Of a stretch of 64,000 nt of DNA, positions 30,662 to 38,031 are shown piece after piece. This DNA comes from Microbacterium horticulturae (GTDB taxonomy: Bacteria; Actinomycetota; Actinomycetes; Actinomycetales; Microbacteriaceae). The notes under the pieces were generated by a model. The model saw only the letters and a list, made by a program, of their open reading frames with translations. It did not search any database and was not told the origin of the DNA. The position numbers were made by a program, and so were the translations under genes. The stretch spans positions 186,001-250,000 of the forward strand of contig NZ_CP119108.1 of the NCBI RefSeq assembly GCF_029094505.1, written 5' to 3'. Position 1 is the first letter of the stretch. Each line of letters opens with the position of its first letter.

Positions 30662-31540
30662 CTACCCAGTGGCATCGTTGACACTGTCTCGCCAAGCGAT
30701 CAAGTCTTGTATCGGCCCGAGATCCCAGCCTGTAGTGGATTCCATTCCGACGATGAAAAGCCTCGTTCCGACGTCGTAGAGAGCCTGCGCGTGCTCGGGA
30801 TAGTCTTTGAGCCGCTCCGGGTACATCGGCTGGCGCGGATTTACTCCGGCGCTCCTCTGTATGTCGGCGGGGTCACGTCCCTCTTTTCTGCACCATTCAT
30901 CGAGAATCTGATGTTTGTGCGCAATGGTGTCCGGCGTTCCTGATCCGTGCCAGATGTCGGCGTGACGCGCGGTGATGCGGAGCGTCACCTGCTCGCCGCC
31001 ACCGCCGATCAGAATCGGTATCCTCCGCGTGGGGGGAGGGTTCAGCTTCTGCCAGCGGTCTTTAATTCTCGGGAGATCGCGGGACAGCTGGCGGAGCCGA
31101 TCGGGCGCCGTTCCGAATTCATACCCGTATTCCTCGAAGTCGCGTTCACTCCATCCTGAACCGATCCCGAGGATGACCCGACCCACGCGGCCGTCACGCG
31201 CGCTGATGTGATCGACCGTCCGTGCCATGTCGGCGTGAAGGTGGGGGTTCCGATAGCCATTCGCTGCGACGAGGATGCCGAGTTCGGCACGATGCGTGAC
31301 TTCGGCGAACGCGGCGAGCAATGACCAGGCTTCGAAGTTGGGCCCGTCTGGGTCTCCGATGAGAGGGAAGAAGTGATCCCAGCCGAAGAGCACATCAGCG
31401 CCGGCTTCTTCGGCAGCGACAGCCGCGGCCCGAAGCTCGCGGTACGTCGCGTGGTGGGGCTTGATCACGACGCCGATGCGAGCTCGTCGGGTCGAGCGGG
31501 GCGTGTGGATATAGAGCGGTTCTCGTTCGTCGGTGCTCAT
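30662..31540 (-). CDS. F420-dependent LLM-class oxidoreductase
   Basis: A 292-residue luciferase-like TIM-barrel flavin/F420 enzyme. ARIGVVIKPHHATYRELRAAA at the start, FGWDHFFPLIG, VDHISARDGRVGRVILGIGSGW and RIPILIGGGGEQ are all typical of the F420 branch (strand 1, strand 4 and the GxGSG loop). ATG 31540 has GGAGAGA 8 nt upstream. It follows the first ATP-grasp gene by 4 bp on the same strand, so it belongs to the leftward arm of the divergent carrier-protein cluster. It is likely to carry out an oxidation or reduction on the product. The sequence cannot distinguish F420 from FMN with certainty. Confidence 0.87.
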   Translation of the reverse strand: MSTDEREPLYIHTPRSTRRARIGVVIKPHHATYRELRAAAVAAEEAGADVLFGWDHFFPLIGDPDGPNFEAWSLLAAFAEVTHRAELGILVAANGYRNPHLHADMARTVDHISARDGRVGRVILGIGSGWSERDFEEYGYEFGTAPDRLRQLSRDLPRIKDRWQKLNPPPTRRIPILIGGGGEQVTLRITARHADIWHGSGTPDTIAHKHQILDEWCRKEGRDPADIQRSAGVNPRQPMYPERLKDYPEHAQALYDVGTRLFIVGMESTTGWDLGPIQDLIAWRDSVNDATG

Positions 31541-31544
31541 CTTT

Positions 31545-32795
31545 TCATCTCTCCAGAGCGTCTGTTGTTTCGGCGTAGTCAAGACGGATGACATCGTGCA
31601 ACTGTGCGATCAACCTGCCGAGGTCGTCATGGTTGCTGACCGCGCCATGGACGGTCAGTACCTGCCCGTCCGTGCCTTCACGCCAGTCGACGGGCTGTCC
31701 CGAGAATCGCTTCTGGTCGAGCTGCCCCACTCCGTCTAAGTGGCTTGCTTCGTCGACTCCTTCCGTCGCGACGAGCGAGGTCGCGCTCATAGGGGGTTGG
31801 AACATGAGCCAGAAACCAACACCGTCAACGGGCGCGACATCCTCGAGATCAACGGGCGTACCAGCGGCGACCTTGCAAGCGACGGCGAAGAGGTTGACGT
31901 TGCTCACTTCTGAGAGAACGAATCCCGGGCGTCCTCCCAAGCGACCGTTGACCTCAATGAGTCGCGGCCCGGACGGTGTCAGCTTGATCTCGATGTGCAG
32001 AAGGGAATCTTGCACTCCGAGCGCCTTGACGACATCGTCGGCCAGTGCAATGACGCGCGATCGCGTGTCGGCGTCGGCGATGGCGGGAATGAAGTTTCCT
32101 GTCTCGCGAAACGGTGCAGCGACGGGAAATCTGCCTGTCAGGGCAATGTGACGGGGGCGGCCGCCCACGACGACGGTCTCAACCGACAGATAACTGCCGG
32201 CCCATGGGGGGAGACCGTCGCGATCGCGGAGGTACTCCTCCACGACGTGGTCGGACTCTGACCCGGCGAGTGCCACAAACTCCTCAGAGGTGTGGATGAG
32301 CCGGATGCCGCGGCTTGCCATCCCCGATGCCGGTTTCACAACGCAGGGGAAGACGAGCTGTTGGGGCACCACGGCGAGCTCATCGCGCGAGCTGTGTGCC
32401 GGCACGGAAACGAACCACGGTTGCGGCACGCCCGCGGTGCCGAGGACGGCGCGTTGTTCTCCCTTGTCGGTGAGTACGTGCGCGAGCTCCGGGGTGTGGT
32501 ATCTCAGCCCGAGTCGGCTTGCGAGGGCGGCAGCACGCGGAATCTGGTCATCGACGAAGCTCAGGATTCCGTCGGGGCTGGCTAGAGCGATCGCTTCAGC
32601 GGCGGCATCGTCGTCCAGACCAGCGATGTCCACGACCATTCCCAGCCGCTTGAGAAGCCTGCGCGTGATCGTGTCGTCGCTGAAGGCATCGTCAAGTACC
32701 CAGATGAGATCGGCCGTCTGCCGCGTTCGTTCGAAGAGGTCGAGGGGGAAAAAAGAACGCGCGTGATGGAGTACGGCGATGCGGAGGTTGCTCAC
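31545..32795 (-). CDS. ATP-grasp ligase, copy 1
   Basis: A 416-residue ATP-grasp enzyme of the CarB-like/L-amino acid ligase group, forming an amide or thioester through an acyl-phosphate. The preATP-grasp half is RIAVLHHARSFFPLD onward. The ATP-binding half shows VFPCVVKPASGMASRGI (phosphate-binding Lys and small-residue loop), HVVEEYL, LSVETVVVGG and the Mg-binding LLHIEIKLTPSGPRLIEVNGRLGG. GTG 32795 is used; the frame upstream of it runs into the opposite promoter. Paralogous in layout to the ligase at 32935 and divergent from it. Confidence 0.88.
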   Translation of the reverse strand: MSNLRIAVLHHARSFFPLDLFERTRQTADLIWVLDDAFSDDTITRRLLKRLGMVVDIAGLDDDAAAEAIALASPDGILSFVDDQIPRAAALASRLGLRYHTPELAHVLTDKGEQRAVLGTAGVPQPWFVSVPAHSSRDELAVVPQQLVFPCVVKPASGMASRGIRLIHTSEEFVALAGSESDHVVEEYLRDRDGLPPWAGSYLSVETVVVGGRPRHIALTGRFPVAAPFRETGNFIPAIADADTRSRVIALADDVVKALGVQDSLLHIEIKLTPSGPRLIEVNGRLGGRPGFVLSEVSNVNLFAVACKVAAGTPVDLEDVAPVDGVGFWLMFQPPMSATSLVATEGVDEASHLDGVGQLDQKRFSGQPVDWREGTDGQVLTVHGAVSNHDDLGRLIAQLHDVIRLDYAETTDALER

Positions 32796-32899
32796 GGCGT
32801 CACGCGCAGGGCCGCGAATCGCATGCGGGAACCGTTGATGAAGCACTCAGCATTGGCGGGTCTCCAGTCTCCCGGTGGCACTTGTGGATCATCGTAGAC

Positions 32900-32928
32900 G
32901 AGACAACGCCGACCTGAACCGCCATACT
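32900..32928 (+). promoter_or_regulatory. leaderless promoter of the rightward carrier-protein operon
   Basis: GAGACA (32900-32905), a 17-bp spacer and CATACT (32923-32928). ATG 32935 falls 6 nt after the -10, at the expected transcription start, and there is no Shine-Dalgarno. Confidence 0.5.
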
Positions 32929-32934
32929 GGCGCA

Positions 32935-34209
32935 ATGACGACATCGCCTTCGGATACGGCGCTCCCAGTCCTTGCCATCGTGCTCGACAGTCCCCTGCGG
33001 GAGTTCTTTCCGCTGACATACGTGGAAGCGGCTGCAGGGGTGTGCCGACCTCTGTGGGTGACGCTTCGCGACGACGTCGAAACCAAGCGTTACGTGCGCA
33101 TTCTGCGGCGTTCTGGTGATGTCGTGGACGTGTGCGGACGGTCTGAGGAACAGGCTGCAGAGGCCATCCGGGGGCACGCACCGGGTGGGATCGTCGCTTT
33201 CTACGAGTCGAACGTTCCGTGGACTGCACGGGTCGCAGAACTGTTGCGGTTGCCGTACCACAGTGTCGGGACAGCCGCGGCGCTGTCGGACAAATGGGAG
33301 CAACGCCGATCTCTGCGCGATCACGGATTACGGACGCCCGGCTTCTGGGATGTGGGCGAGCTCGCGCGAGATGAGGCCCTCCTTGGCAGAGTGGCACACC
33401 ATGCCGCGTATCCGCTGATCGCAAAGCCGCGTTCCGGGCGCGCAAGCCGAGACATGGTTCGTGTGCCTGGACCCGACGCACTGAAGGCTCTGGTCGCGTC
33501 TTCCGGTCCAGAGCCGATGGTGGTCGAAGAGTTCATCCCGGACCCGTCGACATCGCTGACCGGAGTGGATAACGCCTATTACGTGTCGGTGGAGACACTC
33601 GTGAGTCACGGTGTCGTCAGCGTGCTTGGCGTGACAGGACGACATCCGCTCGTCGAGCCGTTTCGAGAAGCGGGGCTGTTCTTTCCTGCAGAAGTCTCGG
33701 ATGAGTTGCACGATGAGCTGGTCGACGTCGCCGCCGAGGCGGTGCGTGCACTGGGTGTTGAATTCGGCGCTCTCCATGTGGAGGTGAAGGTGACGGACAC
33801 AGGCCCTGTCGTCATCGAACTCAACCCTCGACCAGGCGGCAGCGCTCTCCCAGACCTCCTCGAACACGCATTCGGGCTTAACATCTTCCAGGTCGCTATG
33901 CGCATCGCGCTAGGCGAGCGCGTGACGTATCGAGATCTTCCTAGGCCCGAGGATGTGGGGTACTCGGTGTACGTGCTCCCCGACATGGAACTACGGCGCA
34001 TCACCCGCGTCTCGGGGCTCGATACGTTGAGTGCCATCGACGGCGTGAACTCGGTCATCCCCAAACGTGGTGCCGGCGATGACATCGATCCGCATGAGGG
34101 GATGATGGAGTACATTGTCCGCGTAGCGGGGATCGCGTCCGATCACGACGCACGGAGGCGCATCCGTGAGCAGATTCTTGCGCAGGTTGTCGTATCTGGG
34201 CACTCGTGA
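32935..34209 (+). CDS. ATP-grasp ligase, copy 2
   Basis: A 424-residue ATP-grasp enzyme. VLAIVLDSPLREFFPLTYVEAA opens the N-terminal domain. AYPLIAKPRSGRASRDMVRV (ATP-binding Lys and loop), PMVVEEFIPD, YYVSVETLVSHG and ALHVEVKVTDTGPVVIELNPRPGGSAL (metal-binding Glu/Asn) form the ATP-grasp core. It shares the same layout as the leftward ligase (GRHPLVEPFREAG here against GRFPVAAPFRETG there), so the two probably arose by duplication and act on related substrates. First gene of the rightward operon, from a leaderless promoter. Substrate unknown; peptide-type amide formation is the commonest role. Confidence 0.88.
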   Translation: MTTSPSDTALPVLAIVLDSPLREFFPLTYVEAAAGVCRPLWVTLRDDVETKRYVRILRRSGDVVDVCGRSEEQAAEAIRGHAPGGIVAFYESNVPWTARVAELLRLPYHSVGTAAALSDKWEQRRSLRDHGLRTPGFWDVGELARDEALLGRVAHHAAYPLIAKPRSGRASRDMVRVPGPDALKALVASSGPEPMVVEEFIPDPSTSLTGVDNAYYVSVETLVSHGVVSVLGVTGRHPLVEPFREAGLFFPAEVSDELHDELVDVAAEAVRALGVEFGALHVEVKVTDTGPVVIELNPRPGGSALPDLLEHAFGLNIFQVAMRIALGERVTYRDLPRPEDVGYSVYVLPDMELRRITRVSGLDTLSAIDGVNSVIPKRGAGDDIDPHEGMMEYIVRVAGIASDHDARRRIREQILAQVVVSGHS

Positions 34210-34226
34210 GCAGAGCGGTTCGCGGC

Positions 34227-34232
34227 TATTCT
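34227..34232 (+). promoter_or_regulatory. -10-like element before acyl-CoA-dehydrogenase-fold gene 1
   Basis: TATTCT, 7 nt before GTG 34240, with no Shine-Dalgarno. It may be an internal leaderless promoter within the operon. Confidence 0.4.
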
Positions 34233-34239
34233 TGTCCCC

Positions 34240-35409
34240 GTGGGGATTGAAAACGCGGTGCATTCTGGGGACCTGGGCGGTGGGCGATCACTGGTTGAGG
34301 TCGCGCAGCGCATCGGCGAGGGCGTTGCCGGGCCAGCATCTCGGGATGTCGATACCCATGCTCGGTTTCCACGCGAATCGGTGGATGCGTTGCGTGAGGA
34401 GCGCCTACTCTCAGCCGTCGCTTCCGTAGGCCGAGGCGGTCTAGGGGCGAGTGTTGGCGAGATGGCGGATGTGGTCCGCACGCTGTCTCAGTACTGCACG
34501 TCGAGTGCGCTGGTCCTTGCCATGCACACCATCGAGGTATTCACCTTGGAGCGGTTCGGCGAGACTTCATTGCTGAGCGGTCTGCTAGATCGGGTTGTCA
34601 GCGACCAGATTCTGCTGGCGAACGCCACAAGCGAGTTTCCCACCCCGGACGGTGGAGCGGCTCTTATCGAAGACGCGGGTGCTCTGCGGGTCGACCGCAG
34701 CACGATTGCGTGCTCGTACGGGTTGGACGCCGACGTGATACTCACGCATGTGAGGAGGGCCCCCGATGCCGCACGAGACGATCGGATCTACGTGGTCATC
34801 CCGACCGCGCGTGCCGAAATCGAACAGACATCGACGTGGGACACCCTGGGGCTCCGCGGCACGTGCAGCAACGGTCTGCGGATCAGGTCCGAGATCGACG
34901 TAGACGCGGTTTTCCCGACGCCATGGCCGACCATAATGAACTCCGGGTTCATTCAGGTGCGCCACATCCTCGCGGGCGCAGCATACGTCGGGATCGCCGA
35001 GGCCGCACTGCGTGAGGCCCACGCTGTCGTGCGGCGCGAGGCGCGCAGGTCTGTGGGGACCACACCACCGAGCGCCGCGCGGCTCGCGGAGCTCTTGCTC
35101 GAGGTCGAGAAGCTCCGGGGGCTTCTTGCGGGCGTGGCATCCAGGTTTGACGAGTTGGACCGCGAGTCGCGACTTGACGACATCGCCTATATCTCGTCGC
35201 TGCGCAATCTCAAGGTCGCGAGCACAGCGGTTGCCACGGAGGTGGCGACCAAGTCCCTGCAAATCTGCGGCATCCAGGGGATCCAACGAGGTGGAAGCAT
35301 GGTCATCGAGCGGATCGTTCGAGATGCACATGCGGCGCTCGTGATGTTCGGCAACGATGGACTGCTCCGGCAGAACGCGGAGGTTCTCATCGCCCGTAAG
35401 TCGATCTGA
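34240..35409 (+). CDS. acyl-CoA dehydrogenase-fold flavoprotein, copy 1
   Basis: A 389-residue protein with the acyl-CoA dehydrogenase layout: an N-terminal helical part (VAQRIGEGVAGPASRDVD, RFPRESVDALREE), SSALVLAMHTIE, a beta part with TWDTLGLRGTCSNG (normally the WixxGlrgTxS FAD/substrate segment) and a C-terminal four-helix bundle. The C-terminal segment is RIVRDAHAALVMFGNDGLLRQNA, where catalytically standard enzymes have a Glu in a YEG motif; none is seen here. It is 30-40 percent similar by eye to the copy at 36871. It may oxidise a carrier-bound aminoacyl group, or be a flavin monooxygenase on the same fold. Confidence 0.83.
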   Translation: MGIENAVHSGDLGGGRSLVEVAQRIGEGVAGPASRDVDTHARFPRESVDALREERLLSAVASVGRGGLGASVGEMADVVRTLSQYCTSSALVLAMHTIEVFTLERFGETSLLSGLLDRVVSDQILLANATSEFPTPDGGAALIEDAGALRVDRSTIACSYGLDADVILTHVRRAPDAARDDRIYVVIPTARAEIEQTSTWDTLGLRGTCSNGLRIRSEIDVDAVFPTPWPTIMNSGFIQVRHILAGAAYVGIAEAALREAHAVVRREARRSVGTTPPSAARLAELLLEVEKLRGLLAGVASRFDELDRESRLDDIAYISSLRNLKVASTAVATEVATKSLQICGIQGIQRGGSMVIERIVRDAHAALVMFGNDGLLRQNAEVLIARKSI

Positions 35410-35433
35410 CTGTCGTCGGCGAGGAGGACGTCG

Positions 35434-36153
35434 ATGAAGGGTCGGTTGTGGCTGACAGCGGAGGTCTCATCCAGATCCTCGTTGGGGGAGAACATCACAC
35501 AGCTCGAGCTGCGCGTTCCTGACTGGCCCGGTCACCTTCCCGGCCAATACGTTGAGGTGCGACCGGACGCCGGCAGTGACGTGCGGAGGTTTTCAATCGC
35601 AAACCCGCACACCGCGGGCAGCAGTCGAATTCACCTGGTCGCGGTCAGCGATGTGCTTCGGGGCCTCGCCGTCGGATCCTTCATCGAGGTGTGCGGGCCG
35701 GAGGGGGAGGGGCTGCGGTGGGATGCTGATGCGACGGCTTCGCGACCGCTGCTCCTGATCGCTGGCGGTACCGGAGTCGTTCCGCTCATCGCCATCGCGC
35801 GGGAATGGCGTCGTCGTGCGGAGAGATCACGATTGACGCTGTTGTACTCCGTGCGATCCGCCGGTGATGTCGTCTATGGTTCTGAACTCGAGGAACTCGA
35901 TGCGGAGGACGACGGGACTGCTGTCACGGTCATCACACGGAGAGGAGCTGAGGGCTCGCGCGTAGCGCGGCCGAGGCGTTTGAGCGCCCTGGACCTTGAG
36001 CTCTACGGGATCGCTCCGAGCGAGAATCCGGAGTGCTTCGTGTGCGGCCCGCCGTCATTCGTAGAGGACGTCGCGAGGATGCTCGTACAGGCGAAACACG
36101 CGGCTGTGCGCATTCACACCGAGTGGGATGTCTTTGTGGGGGGAGGGACCTGA
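35434..36153 (+). CDS. ferredoxin-NADP reductase-like flavoprotein
   Basis: A 239-residue FAD/NAD(P)H oxidoreductase. LPGQYVEVRP and RRFSIANPHTAG (the RxYS/T flavin motif in the form RRFS) make the FAD barrel. LLIAGGTGVVPLIAIA is the NAD(P)-ribose motif, and FVCGPPSFVEDVARMLVQ the C-terminal NAD motif. There is no iron-sulfur domain, so it needs a separate electron acceptor; it could serve the two neighbouring flavoproteins. ATG 35434 follows the previous gene by 24 bp with GAGGAGG upstream. It overlaps the holo-ACP synthase start (TGATG). Confidence 0.87.
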   Translation: MKGRLWLTAEVSSRSSLGENITQLELRVPDWPGHLPGQYVEVRPDAGSDVRRFSIANPHTAGSSRIHLVAVSDVLRGLAVGSFIEVCGPEGEGLRWDADATASRPLLLIAGGTGVVPLIAIAREWRRRAERSRLTLLYSVRSAGDVVYGSELEELDAEDDGTAVTVITRRGAEGSRVARPRRLSALDLELYGIAPSENPECFVCGPPSFVEDVARMLVQAKHAAVRIHTEWDVFVGGGT

Positions 36154-36530
36154 TGCGCGTGGGCATCGACGTGCAGTCCGTGAATGAGGTTCGCGACGCG
36201 CTTGTGAACTTCGGCGACCGCTATCGCCGGCGGCTGTTCACGGACTCCGAGATCTCAGACTGTGGCGGTTGGGGGGCACCGCCTGTGAGCTCCGCTCCTT
36301 CGCTCGCTGGGCGCTTCGCCGCGAAAGAGGCGACGCTGAAGGCTCTCCGGGTCGACAACCTCGTGCCGAGCTGGCGTGATATCGAGATCGTTCGTGAGCG
36401 GGGCGGCTGGCCGTCGCTCCGCTTGCATGCGCTCGCCGCAGAGATCGCCCGAGATGCCTCGCTGACCGCCTTTGATGTGTCGTTCTCACATACAGAAGGG
36501 ATCGCGTCCGCAATCGTGATCGCGCGCTAA
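36153..36530 (+). CDS. holo-ACP synthase (4'-phosphopantetheinyl transferase)
   Basis: A 125-residue AcpS-type enzyme that moves phosphopantetheine from CoA to the serine of a carrier protein. MRVGIDVQSVNEVRDAL at the N-terminus contains the metal-binding Asp, LFTDSEISDC follows, and SLAGRFAAKEATLKAL is the diagnostic WxxKEA-type motif. VSFSHTEGIASAIVIAR closes the fold. The start ATG overlaps the reductase stop (TGATG). It lies just before the ACP gene, so it is probably the dedicated activating enzyme of this cluster rather than the housekeeping AcpS. Confidence 0.9.
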   Translation: MRVGIDVQSVNEVRDALVNFGDRYRRRLFTDSEISDCGGWGAPPVSSAPSLAGRFAAKEATLKALRVDNLVPSWRDIEIVRERGGWPSLRLHALAAEIARDASLTAFDVSFSHTEGIASAIVIAR

Positions 36531-36544
36531 GTATGCCAACCGCG

Positions 36545-36579
36545 CCGACGTGGTCCCGGATATGATGAGAGCACGTCGG
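36545..36579 (+). promoter_or_regulatory. inverted repeat with TATGAT before the ACP gene
   Basis: CCGACGTG (36545-36552) and CACGTCGG (36572-36579) flank GTCCCGGATATGATGAGAG, which contains a TATGAT hexamer. It could be an operator over an internal promoter, or an RNA hairpin that separates ACP from upstream genes. It lies in the only sizeable gap (75 bp) in the operon. Confidence 0.4.
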
Positions 36580-36605
36580 GGAGATACCCGGTCACTGAGG
36601 GGAAT

Positions 36606-36863
36606 GTGGCTGAGATGGAAGATGAGATTCGTAAAGTTCTCGCGGATCAGGCGCGGCTGCCGGTCGATGTGGGGTCGATCGACGTCGATGCGGACCTATA
36701 CACATTGGGGCTGACTTCGCATGCGAGCGTCAATGTGATGTTGGGCCTTGAAGATGCGTTCGATGTCGAATTTCCGGACGCCCTGCTTCGCAAGGACACC
36801 TTTCGTTCGATCGCGGTGATCGCAGAAGCGCTGCGGAACCTCGTCGACCCGGCATCAGTCTGA
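36606..36863 (+). CDS. acyl/aminoacyl carrier protein
   Basis: An 85-residue four-helix carrier protein. The phosphopantetheine serine is Ser38 in LYTLGLTSHASVNVML; the usual DSL motif is TSH, a form seen in carrier proteins partnered with amino acid:carrier protein ligases and other stand-alone systems. Helix 2-3 sequence LEDAFDVEFPDALLRKDTF is typical. GTG 36606 has GAGGGGAA immediately upstream. It lies between its modifying enzyme and a dehydrogenase-fold partner, and the ligase that should load it is two genes further on. Confidence 0.92.
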   Translation: MAEMEDEIRKVLADQARLPVDVGSIDVDADLYTLGLTSHASVNVMLGLEDAFDVEFPDALLRKDTFRSIAVIAEALRNLVDPASV

Positions 36864-36870
36864 GGTCGAT

Positions 36871-38031
36871 GTGACGACCGCGGGGCGGGATACTGGTCTC
36901 CGCGACGCCGCGAGGGAAATCGGTGAAGGGGTCCTTGGTCCCAATGCGGACGATGTCGACGCCACCGGTCGGTTCCCGACAGAGTCCGTGGACGCTTTCC
37001 GACAGGTGGGCTTCCTTCGCGCCCTGATCTCGGTGGAAGAAGGCGGGCTGGGCGCCACACTCGATGAACTCTCGGATGTCCTTATCGAGCTCGGTCGATG
37101 GTGTGCGTCATCGGCGATGATCCTCGCGCTTCACTCCATACAAGTTGCATGCTTGGTACGGCACGGAGAGACTGAAGCCCTGGCGGCGTTCCGACGACGG
37201 GTCGCGGCGCAGAACCTCCTTCTGGCATCGGCGGCAGCCGAGGCCGAGGTCCGCGGCGATGTGCGCAGCAGCGTGTGTGCGGTGCGCGCAGACGGCGAAT
37301 CTTTCACCCTTCACAAGCTCGTTCCGGTGATCTCCTACGGTTCATATGCGGACGCGGTGTTCGCGACAGCGAGACGCACCCCTGACAGTGCACCGAGCGA
37401 CCAGGTGCTCGTCATCTGCGAGAAGGACGAGTTCGCGCTCACGCAGACGAGTGACTGGGATGCGCTCGGCTTTCGGGGGACATGTAGCCCCGGCTTCGTG
37501 CTCGACGCGCGGGGTCCGCTGAATCATGTGTTTCCGACGCCGTTCGGCGATCTTTCGAGCGAGACGATGCTGCCCGTCACGCACATTCTGTGGGCATCTC
37601 TCTGGCTGGGTATGGCGAAGGAAGCCGACGCGCGCTCGCGGCGGTTCGCGCAGCAAGCTGCGCGGAGATCGCCAGGATCGCTACCGCCGAGTGCTCTGCG
37701 CCTGTCCGAGATGGCGTTGGGCGTCCAGCAGCTAGACGACCTGCTCCTTGGTGCGCGGGCCAGGCTCGCAACCGCAGACGCCGATCCGGACTACGGGGCG
37801 TCCATTGCATACGCAACTTCGATGAACTCACTCAAGGTCGCAGCCTCGGGTCTTCTTCAAGAGATCGTGCAGAAGGCGTTCTTGATCTGTGGAATGGCTG
37901 GTTATGCCAATCACTCGCCGTTCTCGCTCGGCCGAATTCTTCGCGATGCGGTCGGCGCTCAGTTGATGATCAACAACGACCGCATCAACGTGAACAACGC
38001 GGAGTTGTTGCTGGTTCAGAGGGGGAGATGA
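36871..38031 (+). CDS. acyl-CoA dehydrogenase-fold flavoprotein, copy 2
   Basis: A 386-residue paralogue of the protein at 34240. Shared segments are AREIGEGVLGPNADDVD, RFPTESVDAFRQVG, EEGGLGATLDELSDV, SSAMILALHSIQV and DWDALGFRGTCSPG. The C-terminus GMAGYANHSPFSLGRILRDA, then LMINNDRINVNNAELL, again lacks the Glu of the classical YEGT motif. GTG 36871 lies 7 bp after the ACP stop. Partner of the ACP by position: dehydrogenases of this fold are known to oxidise carrier-bound amino acids (for example prolyl to pyrrolyl), which is a reasonable but untested model. Confidence 0.85.
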   Translation: MTTAGRDTGLRDAAREIGEGVLGPNADDVDATGRFPTESVDAFRQVGFLRALISVEEGGLGATLDELSDVLIELGRWCASSAMILALHSIQVACLVRHGETEALAAFRRRVAAQNLLLASAAAEAEVRGDVRSSVCAVRADGESFTLHKLVPVISYGSYADAVFATARRTPDSAPSDQVLVICEKDEFALTQTSDWDALGFRGTCSPGFVLDARGPLNHVFPTPFGDLSSETMLPVTHILWASLWLGMAKEADARSRRFAQQAARRSPGSLPPSALRLSEMALGVQQLDDLLLGARARLATADADPDYGASIAYATSMNSLKVAASGLLQEIVQKAFLICGMAGYANHSPFSLGRILRDAVGAQLMINNDRINVNNAELLLVQRGR

